A stretch of 10,436 nucleotides of DNA, from NCBI GenBank assembly GCA_013375335.1, contig JABXJZ010000029.1, positions 1 through 10,436 of the forward strand, written 5' to 3'. The stretch is from Desulfobacterales bacterium (GTDB lineage Bacteria; Desulfobacterota; DSM-4660; Desulfatiglandales; B25-G16). The position numbers were made by a program, and so were the translations under genes. How positions within the stretch are numbered: the stretch's first letter is position 1; each line of letters starts with the position of its first letter. Of the stretch, positions 1 to 6,028 are shown in pieces. The notes under the pieces are model-generated. The model did not search any database, was not told the DNA's origin, and worked only from the letters and a program-made list of their open reading frames with translations.

Positions 1-2
1 AC

Positions 3-218
3 TGCTCATACGTCATCCGAATCGAAGACTGGACGACGTCATACTCCCTGAGCGTTGACCGGAAAGGGCGGTTTGCCCCCGGCCCCTATTGGGAACATGG
101 GGCCCTTGAGATCATCGGTGTGGTTCTGGCCCCTGCCAAGCTACAGAATAGAAAGATCAAGGTTGATTTCCTTGCTGATCGAAGGCTCCCGGCCCATAAA
201 CCCCCCTTCCCCCGGTGA
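3..218 (+). CDS. 3' end of an unidentified gene (left-edge partial)
   Basis: The frame starting at base 3 is open from the left edge to a TGA at 216-218 and gives about 71 residues with the character of a folded protein. It contains IRIEDWTTSYSLSVD, then RFAPGPYWEHGALEIIGVV, then KIKVDFLADRRLP near the end. The mix of aromatic, charged and alternating hydrophobic residues suggests beta strands. A 73-codon ATG-started frame that overlaps it (55-276) reads as low-complexity Pro/Ser/Arg and is the shadow. I do not recognise the family. The start lies outside the window. The gene converges on the lipoprotein gene, with about 230 bases between the two stops. Confidence 0.55.
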   Translation, partial: CSYVIRIEDWTTSYSLSVDRKGRFAPGPYWEHGALEIIGVVLAPAKLQNRKIKVDFLADRRLPAHKPPFPR

Positions 219-298
219 AGCCTTTTTTATGGGGGTACAAAAACCCCGCTCGGTTAGGTCCCATCCTTTTTTATAAGGCAATAAGAACACAGGATGGG
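193..298. repeat. Two loose inverted repeats in the convergent gap
   Basis: CCCATAAA (193-200) is matched by TTTATGGG (226-233). CCCATCC (260-266) is matched by GGATGGG (292-298). Both arms are perfect, but the loops are about 25 bases and no clear T-run follows on either strand. They may help end transcription between the converging genes, but neither is a textbook terminator. The rest of 219-446 shows no further gene. Confidence 0.25.
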
Positions 299-446
299 CG
301 CTCGACAATTTCGCAATACAATTGTTGTTTTAACTTCTGTAACTTTACGCTCTAACTGATTTGATTGGCTACGCTTCGCTTCCCGCTATACACCAAACAG
401 AATGTACTTAAACTCCAAACCTACCTATCTACCGATTGGTAACGAA

Positions 447-974
447 CTATTCAATCCTTTCAGGGAAAACAATAGTCTCTCGGTTAAGAGGGGACGGGAT
501 GTAGACCAGGCTGATTTCTATCTTTCCTAATGCCTTTTCCTTGATAGCCTTCCTTGGGATTGTGACATCCAAAGTCCCTTCGGTAGTTTGCTCAGGCTTG
601 GTAGTCCTCAAGTACAAAGAAGCTGTCGCAATTTTCTCTCCAGATTCAAAACGGATTGGCTTCCCAGCTTGGTCCAAGTATTCAACGGTGACCCCTTGGA
701 TATCCAGCATACCTTTCGATTTGTTGGTTATTACCATGTGACCCGTGAGCTTCGGGGTTTCGACGATCTCTCTAGAAGTTATGTCTTCAATCGTGGTGAC
801 TTGAAGGGCGCTAAGCTCTATAAGAAAATTCTCGCCCTTAACCTCAGCCTTCGGTGGAACCAAATTCTTTGTGATTCGCTCCTGTGTGGGCGCCTCCACC
901 TTCCTCTCAACACAACCAAAAAATCCAATGGCCAGGGTTAAAGCTATAAGTATGAAGATCTTTTTGAAATGCAT
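447..974 (-). CDS. Small secreted lipoprotein, beta-sandwich-like
   Basis: The 175-residue product starts MHFKKIFILIALTLAIGFFGC. This is a basic n-region, a hydrophobic stretch and a lipobox-like FFGC with the lipidated cysteine at residue 21, so it is predicted to be cleaved by signal peptidase II and anchored to a membrane. The mature part has many alternating hydrophobic strands (GHMVITNKSKGMLDIQGV, then VEYLDQAGKPI), resembling small beta-sandwich domains that follow a lipoprotein anchor. I cannot assign a named family or a function. The start is supported by a purine-rich AAAGGGGGGA about 9 bases upstream on the minus strand. It is last in the minus-strand run, 286 bases after the IF-1-like gene. 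Confidence 0.8.
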   Translation of the reverse strand: MHFKKIFILIALTLAIGFFGCVERKVEAPTQERITKNLVPPKAEVKGENFLIELSALQVTTIEDITSREIVETPKLTGHMVITNKSKGMLDIQGVTVEYLDQAGKPIRFESGEKIATASLYLRTTKPEQTTEGTLDVTIPRKAIKEKALGKIEISLVYIPSPLNRETIVFPERIE

Positions 975-1032
975 ATAATGTGTCCCCCCTTTCTTGGTTA
1001 GTAGAAATATCAGGCCTTTACGGGCTGTTGTT

Positions 1033-1052
1033 CAAATCCCCTATGGGATTTG
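1033..1052 (-). repeat. 8-bp stem-loop in the lipoprotein upstream region
   Basis: CAAATCCC (1033-1040) and GGGATTTG (1045-1052) form a perfect 8-bp stem with a 4-base loop, about 60 bases upstream of the lipoprotein ATG. No T-run follows on either strand, so an intrinsic terminator is unlikely. It could be an mRNA-processing or protecting hairpin, or an operator. Confidence 0.4.
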
Positions 1053-1078
1053 CGGGCGTGCCGCTTCACTAAGAATGC

Positions 1079-1174
1079 TTACCAAAAATTCTTTAATGTT
1101 CGCTCCAGGGATTTGGGCAACACGCCGTTTAGATCTAACACCTCCTTTCCATTTTTTGTCCCCCGGTTGTTCAT
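1079..1174 (-). CDS. Doubtful 31-residue small ORF
   Basis: An ATG at 1174 opens a short frame ending in TAA at 1079-1081. Its second half, KEVLDLNGVLPKSLERTLKN, reads like protein with an amphipathic helix. There is no ribosome-binding site ahead of the ATG, although an AAAGGAGG lies inside the frame. It sits in the 286-base gap between the IF-1-like gene and the lipoprotein gene. It may be chance, a remnant or a small protein, and I have no family for it. Confidence 0.15.
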   Translation of the reverse strand: MNNRGTKNGKEVLDLNGVLPKSLERTLKNFW

Positions 1175-1260
1175 ATGTTCAAACTATATGGCACAACGCC
1201 AACCCAGGTCAATCTTTACTTTGAGATCGGACTGGCACTGCTAGCATTTCCTGTTATCGC

Positions 1261-1422
1261 CTAATCTCCTTGGGGAGCTTTTCCGTGCGTAATAGCCATT
1301 ACATACCGGCCGCAAAGAACACCCCTGACAGTAACGTTATCCTCACATTCAATTTCCACGATCCTTCCACCCAGAACCCTGGCCACTACCCCCTCCGGCT
1401 GGATTAAGTCGTTTCGACTCAA
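1261..1422 (-). CDS. Shortened IF-1-like OB-fold protein
   Basis: A TTG start with AGAGGAG four bases ahead of it opens a 53-residue frame beginning MSRNDLIQPEGVVARVLGG. This matches the start of translation initiation factor IF-1 (typically [K/R]-x-D-[L/V/I]-I-x-x-EG-x-VV-x-x-L). It continues with RIVEIECEDNVTVRGVLCG, where IF-1 has its second and third strands and the conserved SGK/SGR turn. True IF-1 is about 72 residues and goes on through the PGD-V-x-V-E-LSPYDL region. Here the frame stops soon after QGD, so the last strands are missing. It is either a truncated infA paralog or a compact OB-fold RNA-binding protein. A stop codon lies in frame just upstream, so no longer N-terminus exists. 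It lies 134 bases after the slipin gene. The OB-fold call rests on pattern recall, not alignment. Confidence 0.5.
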   Translation of the reverse strand: MSRNDLIQPEGVVARVLGGRIVEIECEDNVTVRGVLCGRYVMAITHGKAPQGD

Positions 1423-1441
1423 GATACTCCTCTCACGCTAT

Positions 1442-1458
1442 CAGAGAAGGCTTCTCTG
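1442..1458. promoter_or_regulatory. 8-bp dyad just ahead of the IF-1-like gene
   Basis: CAGAGAAG and CTTCTCTG flank a single G, giving a near-perfect 17-bp dyad about 20 bases upstream of the TTG start and next to its ribosome-binding site. It could be a repressor operator or, with a larger loop, a hairpin controlling access to the start. Confidence 0.35.
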
Positions 1459-1556
1459 CCGTTTCATGTTTATGGCTTCCCTTTTCACTCCCCTGATGCA
1501 GCAGTGGTTTAAGGATATACGGTTGCCTGACCAAGAGAATCTGGCCTACCCTGTGG

Positions 1557-2303
1557 CTACTCTACAGTATCCCTTCTCATAAATGGTTTAAACAGATCAA
1601 TTGGTATTGGAAAGAGGGTTCTTGAGTTGCTCTCAGCTGCAACCTCCCTCAGGGTTTGAAGGTACCGCAGCTGAAGGGCATAGGGGAAGTCCTGTATCTT
1701 CTTGGCCGCCTCTGCCAGCTTGGTGGCTGCCTGAAACTCGCCCTCGGCATTGATGACCTTTGCCCTCCTCTCCCTCTCGGCCTCTGCCTGCTTGGCCATG
1801 GCCCGCTGCATCTCGGTGGGGAGATCAATATGCTTTACCTCCACAGTGGAGACCTTGATCCCCCAGGGATCGGTGTGTTTGTCGAGGATGGTCTGGAGCT
1901 GGGTGTTGATCTTATCACGCTCTGCGAGAAGCTCATCGAGCTCCACCTGTCCACAGACACTCCTGAGGGTCGTCTGGGCGAGCTGTGAGGTGGCAAACAG
2001 GTAATTTTCCACCTCAATGACGGCATTATTGGGGTTCATGACCCTGAAGTAGATAACGGCATTCACCTTTACCGACACATTATCCCTGGTGATTACATCC
2101 TGGGAGGGGACATCCAGGGTGACAAGCCGGAGGCCCACCTTCACCAGCCTATCAACAACCGGGATGATGATGATGAGGCCAGGCCCCTTGGTGTCTATTA
2201 CCCTTCCTAACCGAAAGATAACACCCCTTTCATACTCCCTCAAGACTCTGATGGCTGCTCTTAGAAAGAGTATGAGCAATACGATTGCAAGGATATAGAA
2301 CAT
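1557..2303 (-). CDS. Slipin (SPFH/stomatin-prohibitin family membrane protein)
   Basis: At 248 residues the product has the usual length of bacterial and archaeal slipins. An N-terminal membrane segment (about residues 1-18) is followed by the family signature EYERGVIFRLGRV and GPGLIIIIPVVDRL. The SPFH domain continues through TLDVPSQDVITRDNVSVKVN, and a charged coiled-coil helix follows (RAMAKQAEAERERRAKVINA, about 168-187). Slipins oligomerise in membrane microdomains. They are usually paired with an NfeD membrane protein or a membrane serine protease. No nfeD-like gene is seen on either side. The neighbours are khpA upstream and the IF-1-like gene downstream. The start has an AAAGGAG on the minus strand about 8 bases ahead. 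HflK/HflC is less likely because the product is short and the gene is single. Confidence 0.93.
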   Translation of the reverse strand: MFYILAIVLLILFLRAAIRVLREYERGVIFRLGRVIDTKGPGLIIIIPVVDRLVKVGLRLVTLDVPSQDVITRDNVSVKVNAVIYFRVMNPNNAVIEVENYLFATSQLAQTTLRSVCGQVELDELLAERDKINTQLQTILDKHTDPWGIKVSTVEVKHIDLPTEMQRAMAKQAEAERERRAKVINAEGEFQAATKLAEAAKKIQDFPYALQLRYLQTLREVAAESNSRTLFPIPIDLFKPFMRRDTVE

Positions 2304-2322
2304 GGTAAGCTCCTTTAGCTAT

Positions 2323-2341
2323 CTATTGCACCATGCAATAG
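2323..2341 (-). promoter_or_regulatory. 8-bp hairpin ahead of the slipin ribosome-binding site
   Basis: CTATTGCA (2323-2330) and TGCAATAG (2334-2341) form a perfect 8-bp stem with a 3-base loop. On the minus strand it ends a few bases before AAAGGAG, about 20 bases from the slipin ATG. No T-run follows. It may influence translation or RNA stability, or be an operator. Confidence 0.4.
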
Positions 2342-2363
2342 GGAATCCATCTCCTGCAAGAGC

Positions 2364-2451
2364 CTAAGTCTGAGCAACTATCCTAAGTAGGCGGATGAAA
2401 TCCCCTATCACAATTAGATCTCTAAGTCCAATTTTGCTCAACTATTCTAAG
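2364..2451. repeat. Imperfect direct repeat of the khpA 3' end
   Basis: CTAAGTC...CAACTATCCTAAG (2364-2387) recurs as CTAAGTC...CAACTATTCTAAG (2422-2451). The second copy covers the last codons and stop of khpA, and the first lies in the gap after it. The internal spacing differs by six bases. This looks like an old local duplication of the gene's tail. Confidence 0.4.
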
Positions 2452-2672
2452 ATCTCCAGGACACATCTCTTTTTCATCTTGGCCGAGGCCGCACCAAGTA
2501 TAGTTCTTATGGCCACGGCGGTCCTTCCTTGTTTGCCAATTATCTTGCCCAAGTCTTCTTCGGCTACCCTGAGTTCAATCACAGAGGTCTGCTCTCCCTC
2601 TATTTCCGTGACCACGACTTCCTCTGGCTTGTCCACGAGCGCCCTCGCTATGGATGCAATCAAATCCTTCAT
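2442..2672 (-). CDS. khpA: KhpA, KH-domain RNA-binding protein
   Basis: The 76-residue product is almost entirely one KH domain with the diagnostic GXXG loop: LGKIIGKQGRTA at residues 41-52, with GKQG at 46-49. It opens MKDLIASIARALVDKPEEV, the typical start of the KhpA/YlqC family (about 75-80 residues). KhpA binds RNA in the cytoplasm, often with KhpB/Jag, and has been linked to cell-envelope growth control in Firmicutes. The start has ATGGAGGTGAG upstream, giving good spacing. In most bacteria khpA lies in the ffh-rpsP-rimM-trmD-rplS group. Here it lies alone, between a SurA N-domain gene and a slipin gene, with 136- and 138-base gaps. It may be a second copy or a relocated one. Confidence 0.93.
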   Translation of the reverse strand: MKDLIASIARALVDKPEEVVVTEIEGEQTSVIELRVAEEDLGKIIGKQGRTAVAIRTILGAASAKMKKRCVLEILE

Positions 2673-2755
2673 CTCAACTCACCTCCATCTTTGATTTCAC
2701 CACCACGTCACTTCAATGTGCCGTTGAAGGAGATCTCAGTAACCCGTGCTTCTTT

Positions 2756-2767
2756 CGGTAGCTACCG
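2756..2767. promoter_or_regulatory. 12-bp perfect palindrome between the SurA N-domain gene and khpA
   Basis: CGGTAGCTACCG is self-complementary over 12 bases and lies about 85-95 bases upstream of the khpA ATG. A second weaker pair, CTTCAA (2711-2716) and TTGAAG (2724-2729), lies closer. A protein-binding site is possible, with no further evidence. Confidence 0.3.
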
Positions 2768-2808
2768 TGGGAAGTGCAGTGATAAAAAGTTCCCTTTGGT
2801 TATGGTCA

Positions 2809-3306
2809 TTATAGAGTAAAGGCGCTTGTAATTTTTTCAGCAAATTGGTTAGTGATGAATTGTTGAATGGCCATCTCTCGTTTAAGCTGAGATCTTAAGC
2901 GGGCCTCGGAGAGACTCAGACTGATCAACGCACTCTTGAATTCGTCTTCACTGGAAAATCGTCCCTTCAGTGCCTTCAGTTGTTCATGGATTGCCGCCTC
3001 TTCAACCTTGATTCCCTTGCTTTGGCTTTCCTGGTAAAGTAACTCACCGTTGATAAGACCTTCAAGGACCTCCTTTTTGATTGCCGGCAGCTGGGCATCG
3101 CTGACAGACTTTCCCGTACTGGCAAGCTGTCGCTGGACAAGGCTCATCTCTCTGTCAAAATCCTCCTGGGTGATCACTGATCCGTTAACCACCGCAACTT
3201 TACCCTCGGAGGTCTGCTTTTCTGCTGCCAATGCCGGGAAAGCAATCCATGCCAGATTCATGGCAGTAACCAATGCCAAAAACCACCTTCCATATTGTGT
3301 CTTCAT
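2809..3306 (-). CDS. SurA N-terminal-domain protein lacking a PPIase domain
   Basis: The 165-residue product begins with a signal peptide: basic residues K2 and R7, hydrophobic core about 8-24, and an ALA-type cleavage site near residue 27. It should therefore be exported to the periplasm. The mature start VAVVNGSVITQEDFDREM is the hallmark of SurA/PpiD/PrsA-type chaperones. The helical module continues to LRSQLKREMAIQQFITNQF, which normally hands over to a parvulin PPIase domain. Here the frame ends TAA TGA shortly after that helix, so only the chaperone module remains. This could be a bona fide short holdase or a truncated gene. Its ATG overlaps the stop of an upstream 32-residue ORF as ATGA. 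A ribosome-binding AAAGGAG lies about 8 bases ahead, inside that small ORF. Confidence 0.85.
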   Translation of the reverse strand: MKTQYGRWFLALVTAMNLAWIAFPALAAEKQTSEGKVAVVNGSVITQEDFDREMSLVQRQLASTGKSVSDAQLPAIKKEVLEGLINGELLYQESQSKGIKVEEAAIHEQLKALKGRFSSEDEFKSALISLSLSEARLRSQLKREMAIQQFITNQFAEKITSAFTL

Positions 3307-3401
3307 TCAAATGTCTCCTTTCCAAAATAGAAAAAGAAACGTGTATACACACCCATTATGTCTTCTTCCTTCTGGCTGACTTCAAATTCCACTTGCCTCA
3401 T
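3303..3401 (-). CDS. 32-residue small ORF coupled to the SurA N-domain gene
   Basis: An ATG at 3401 has a strong AAGGAGG (3411-3417) nine bases upstream and opens a frame of 32 codons. It begins MRQVEFEVSQKEED and ends with an aromatic stretch, YTRFFFYFGKETFE. Its TGA overlaps the ATG of the next gene as ATGA, the usual geometry of translational coupling. The Shine-Dalgarno of the next gene lies within it. These features argue for real translation, either as a small protein or as a coupling leader. No family is recognised. A 10-bp palindrome, GTGTATACAC (3341-3350), lies inside it. Confidence 0.5.
   Translation of the reverse strand: MRQVEFEVSQKEEDIMGVYTRFFFYFGKETFE
3341..3350. promoter_or_regulatory. 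Palindrome GTGTATACAC inside the small ORF
   Basis: This is a perfect 10-bp palindrome 35-45 bases upstream of the SurA N-domain gene's ATG. It could be a small operator, but palindromes of this size also occur by chance. Confidence 0.2.
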
Positions 3402-3549
3402 GAGTGTTAACCTCCTTGGATGCCTATTCTCTTCTTTACCATCTTAAAGAACGCTAATGAGTATCCCAACTTTCCACACATCGGTGAGGTCGAAGCGCCC
3501 TCATGGGGCTAGTGGATGAATCTAGGGATATCTTCGCTTAATAGGGGCG

Positions 3550-3831
3550 TCACCGTCTACCTCGTCTTCCACCGCCTCTGCGGTCTTCGGAACGAGGGCG
3601 AGCCTCACTAACATTAAGCGTTCGTCCCTTCAACTCCTTGCCGTCCAGGCCGATTATTGCGGATTGACCTTCAGCTTTAGCAGGCATCTCCACGAATCCG
3701 AATCCTTTTGGTTGGCCGCTGTACCTGTCTCTAATAATATTGACAGATGCGACCTGCCCGAATCCCTCAAAGGCCTCTCTTAGATCCTCTTCGGTGACCT
3801 CGTACGACAGATTACCTACGTAAATATTCAT
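3550..3831 (-). CDS. RRM RNA-binding protein with Arg/Gly tail
   Basis: The 93-residue product is a single RNA-recognition motif. RNP2 is IYVGNL at residues 3-8 and RNP1 is KGFGFVEM at 42-49. The rest of the fold follows as EEDLREAFEGFGQVASVNII and GLDGKELKGRTLNVSEARPR. The last 14 residues are a basic RRGGGRRGRR tail that can add non-specific RNA contact. Such small bacterial RRM proteins are cytoplasmic RNA binders, cold-induced in cyanobacteria, and common in Desulfobacterota. The start is fixed by AAGGAGGTC four to five bases upstream. A small AT-rich ORF ends 18 bases before the ATG. No intrinsic terminator is visible just after the stop. The family call is very secure; the RNA targets are unknown. 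Confidence 0.96.
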   Translation of the reverse strand: MNIYVGNLSYEVTEEDLREAFEGFGQVASVNIIRDRYSGQPKGFGFVEMPAKAEGQSAIIGLDGKELKGRTLNVSEARPRSEDRRGGGRRGRR

Positions 3832-3849
3832 TTTGACCTCCTTCTGGGT

Positions 3850-4008
3850 CTAGAACATTAAGTACCGCTCTTTCTGTTGAGGATCAAGATTTCCAAGTCT
3901 GTCAACTTCATCAACGAGGAGGAGATGCCTCGAACTAAGACCGTATCCCTTCAAAAATTGTAGTGGTTTTGTGCTTGTCTTATTAATTTTTCTAAAATAA
4001 CCTAACAT
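3850..4008 (-). CDS. 52-residue small ORF in an AT-rich gap, possible remnant
   Basis: An ATG at 4008 opens a frame ending in TAG at 3850-3852, 18 bases before the RRM gene. It begins MLGYFRKINKT and its second half contains SSRHLLLVDEVDRLGNLD. The LLLVDE (residues 29-34) resembles the Walker B strand of AAA+ ATPases, but no Walker A exists in so short a chain. The frame directly upstream, in register with rpoD beyond its stop, also reads protein-like (NVRKINQLLEKTGYVFDSYI) and ends at the base where this ORF starts. The two could be pieces of one decayed gene joined by a frameshift. The DNA is visibly AT-richer than its neighbours. Not a recognised family. Confidence 0.3.
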   Translation of the reverse strand: MLGYFRKINKTSTKPLQFLKGYGLSSRHLLLVDEVDRLGNLDPQQKERYLMF

Positions 4009-4094
4009 TTTCCAATATAAGAATCAAAAACATATCCAGTTTTTTCGAGTAGTTGATTGATTTTACGAACATTTTCAAAACTGCTATTTTTAAA

Positions 4095-5858
4095 CTAAAA
4101 CTCTGGGAAGCTTTCCAATAACTTCCTTCTCCTCGGGTGCCTCAGTTTTCTTAATGCTTTAGCTTCTATTTGCCTTATCCTCTCTCTGGTAACATTAAAT
4201 TCTCTGCCTACCTCCTCAAGGGTATGGTCTGCCTTTTCACCAACCCCAAATCGCTTTCTCAATACCTTTTCCTCTCTGGGTGTCAGGATAGTCATCACCC
4301 TTCTCGTCTGCTCACTGAGCTCAAACTTGGTTACCGCCTCAACTGGCGACATTATCTTCTTGTCTTCTATGAAATCCCCTAAATGGCTATCCCCTTCTTC
4401 GCCAATAGGTGTTTCCACGGAAAGGGGCTCCTTGGCTATCTTTAAAACCTTCCGAACCTTTTCCAAGGGAAATCCCATCTTCTCCGCAATCTCCTCTGGG
4501 CTTGGCTCCCCGCCATGTTCTTGAACCAGGCTTCGAGATATCTTGTTAAGCTTATTAATTGCCTCTAGCATGGGAACCGGTATCCGGATTGTTTTTGCCT
4601 GGTCAGCAATAGCCCTTGTTATAGCCTGTCTGATCCACCACGTGGCATAGGTGCTCAATTTATATCCCCTTTGGTATTCGAACTTATCTACGGCTTTCAT
4701 CAAGCCGATATTCCCCTCCTGTATACAATCGAGAAATTGAAGGCCTCTATTGGTATATTTTTTTGCAATGCTCATAACTAGTCTAAGGTTAGCCTTTATA
4801 AGCTCATTCTTGGCAGACTCCGCCTTTCTTAAACCTTGGTCTATTTCCCTATTGATTTTTTTCAATTCCTTGAAAGAGATGGTTGTTTTGTTCTCTACCT
4901 CATCCATACCCCTCTTTATTTCCTGTATCCGTTCCATGATGGATGAAAGCTCTTCTTTCGATAAATTCAAGGCCTTAACTTTCTCTCCACCCTCTTTAGA
5001 AGCAAATAATTCCTCCAGGCATTTTCCTAAATAGGTCAAGGATTTCCCGCCGGCATTGAGCATACAATTGGCCAACTCACTTTCCAATTCTTCCGAGCGC
5101 TTAAGGGTGTCCTTAAATTTTGCGACCATCTTCTGGATATGCCCTTTTTTTAGCCTGAATGATCTCATCATCTCGAATATGGTTTGTTGCGTTTTGCCGA
5201 TTGCATCATGAATTTTTTTTCTCTGAGCCTTATGGCTACAACCTTTCAATTCCTTCCAGTAAGAGCAGGTCTCCTGATCGAGGGCCTCGATTCTCTTAAT
5301 AAGGCTGAGCAAAAAGTCCCTCCTGTAGCCAATTTGATGCAAATTATATTCATCCTCTATATAATGAACTATGTCCCTTACCTTTATTCTTCCTGCCTCC
5401 AAATCCCAACCTAACGCTGTTGTATATTCTACGCCTATACGACATCTAATGAGGGCATTTAGCACCTGATTCTCTCCGCTCTCAATCCTCTTCGCAAGCT
5501 CAACTTCTTCCTCTCTGCTCAGCAATGAAGTAAGGCTCATCTCCCTGAAATACATCTTAACGGGATCAAATGTCTTGGCGGTGAATTCCTCCTCAATACC
5601 ACCCAAGTCGCCCTTTGCCTCTTTGTCCTGCAACTCTGCCTTGTCAGACTTTTGACTCTTTTCAACCTGGCGACCTACAGGCTCACTTACTACCTTGATA
5701 TTCAAATCTTCAAACATCTGCACAAGATCATCAATATCTTCAGATGATATTATATCATCTGAGAGATCTTCGTTTAGCTCTTGGTAGGTAATGTAGCCCT
5801 TATCCTTGCCGATATTAGTTAAGCGCCGCAAGTTAATCTCATCACTGTTTGTTGCCAT
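4095..5858 (-). CDS. rpoD: Primary sigma factor RpoD (sigma-70)
   Basis: This 587-residue protein directs RNA polymerase to housekeeping promoters. Region 1.1 is present at about 8-58 (GKDKGYITYQELNEDLSDD). Region 1.2 starts at DPVKMYFREM (98-107). A non-conserved insert spans roughly 130-345. Region 2 runs from LIKANLRLVMSIAKKYTNRG through FEYQRGYKLSTYATWWIRQA to ADQAKTIRIP. Region 3 follows, then region 4 with the helix-turn-helix LEEVGREFNVTRERIRQIEA (547-566) and KALRKLRHPRRRKLL. Region 1.1 and the intact insert mark a group 1 sigma factor. An unusual residue is P429 in IRIPVPMLE, where most sigma-70 proteins have histidine. The gene is not linked to dnaG, a common partner. The start has AGGA about 10 bases upstream. 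Confidence 0.97.
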   Translation of the reverse strand: MATNSDEINLRRLTNIGKDKGYITYQELNEDLSDDIISSEDIDDLVQMFEDLNIKVVSEPVGRQVEKSQKSDKAELQDKEAKGDLGGIEEEFTAKTFDPVKMYFREMSLTSLLSREEEVELAKRIESGENQVLNALIRCRIGVEYTTALGWDLEAGRIKVRDIVHYIEDEYNLHQIGYRRDFLLSLIKRIEALDQETCSYWKELKGCSHKAQRKKIHDAIGKTQQTIFEMMRSFRLKKGHIQKMVAKFKDTLKRSEELESELANCMLNAGGKSLTYLGKCLEELFASKEGGEKVKALNLSKEELSSIMERIQEIKRGMDEVENKTTISFKELKKINREIDQGLRKAESAKNELIKANLRLVMSIAKKYTNRGLQFLDCIQEGNIGLMKAVDKFEYQRGYKLSTYATWWIRQAITRAIADQAKTIRIPVPMLEAINKLNKISRSLVQEHGGEPSPEEIAEKMGFPLEKVRKVLKIAKEPLSVETPIGEEGDSHLGDFIEDKKIMSPVEAVTKFELSEQTRRVMTILTPREEKVLRKRFGVGEKADHTLEEVGREFNVTRERIRQIEAKALRKLRHPRRRKLLESFPEF

Positions 5859-5970
5859 TTATGGAATCCTTCATGAGAAATGGGGTTCAGATACTAGGTC
5901 ATAGCACTCTCATTAAGGGCTATTTCTATGGTTTCATTTCTTCACTAATAACATTCTGACTCGGCACTAT

Positions 5971-6005
5971 TAGCTACTGATTGGGCATCAATAGCTGCTG
6001 ATTGG
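5971..6005. repeat. 21-bp-period direct repeat upstream of rpoD
   Basis: TAGCTACTGATTGG (5971-5984) recurs as TAGCTGCTGATTGG (5992-6005), with one mismatch in 14 bases. The 21-base period is two helical turns, so two copies would face the same side of the DNA. It lies about 115-145 bases upstream of the rpoD ATG and could be a paired binding site. Confidence 0.4.
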
Positions 6006-6028
6006 CTTTGCTGAGAAAAGAATATTAA

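Noticed and set aside
55..276. 73-codon plus-strand ORF at the left edge
   Set aside because: Low-complexity composition, no ribosome-binding site, and it overlaps a frame with clearer protein character.
1021..1060. tRNA T-arm-like string GTTCAAATCCC
   Set aside because: No acceptor, D or anticodon arms can be built around it; it is explained by the 8-bp stem-loop.
994..1264. Plus-strand ORFs in the gap, including a 29-codon frame at 1175-1264 with a hydrophobic end
   Set aside because: No ribosome-binding sites and no recognised motifs; they overlap the IF-1-like gene or its downstream gap on the other strand.
1656..2298. Several plus-strand and one extra minus-strand ORF across the slipin gene
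   Set aside because: They are out-of-frame readings of a secure gene.
3407..3481. 24-codon minus-strand ORF starting MCGKLGYSLAFF
   Set aside because: Its stop falls within the next ribosome-binding region, but it has no ribosome-binding site of its own and no family.
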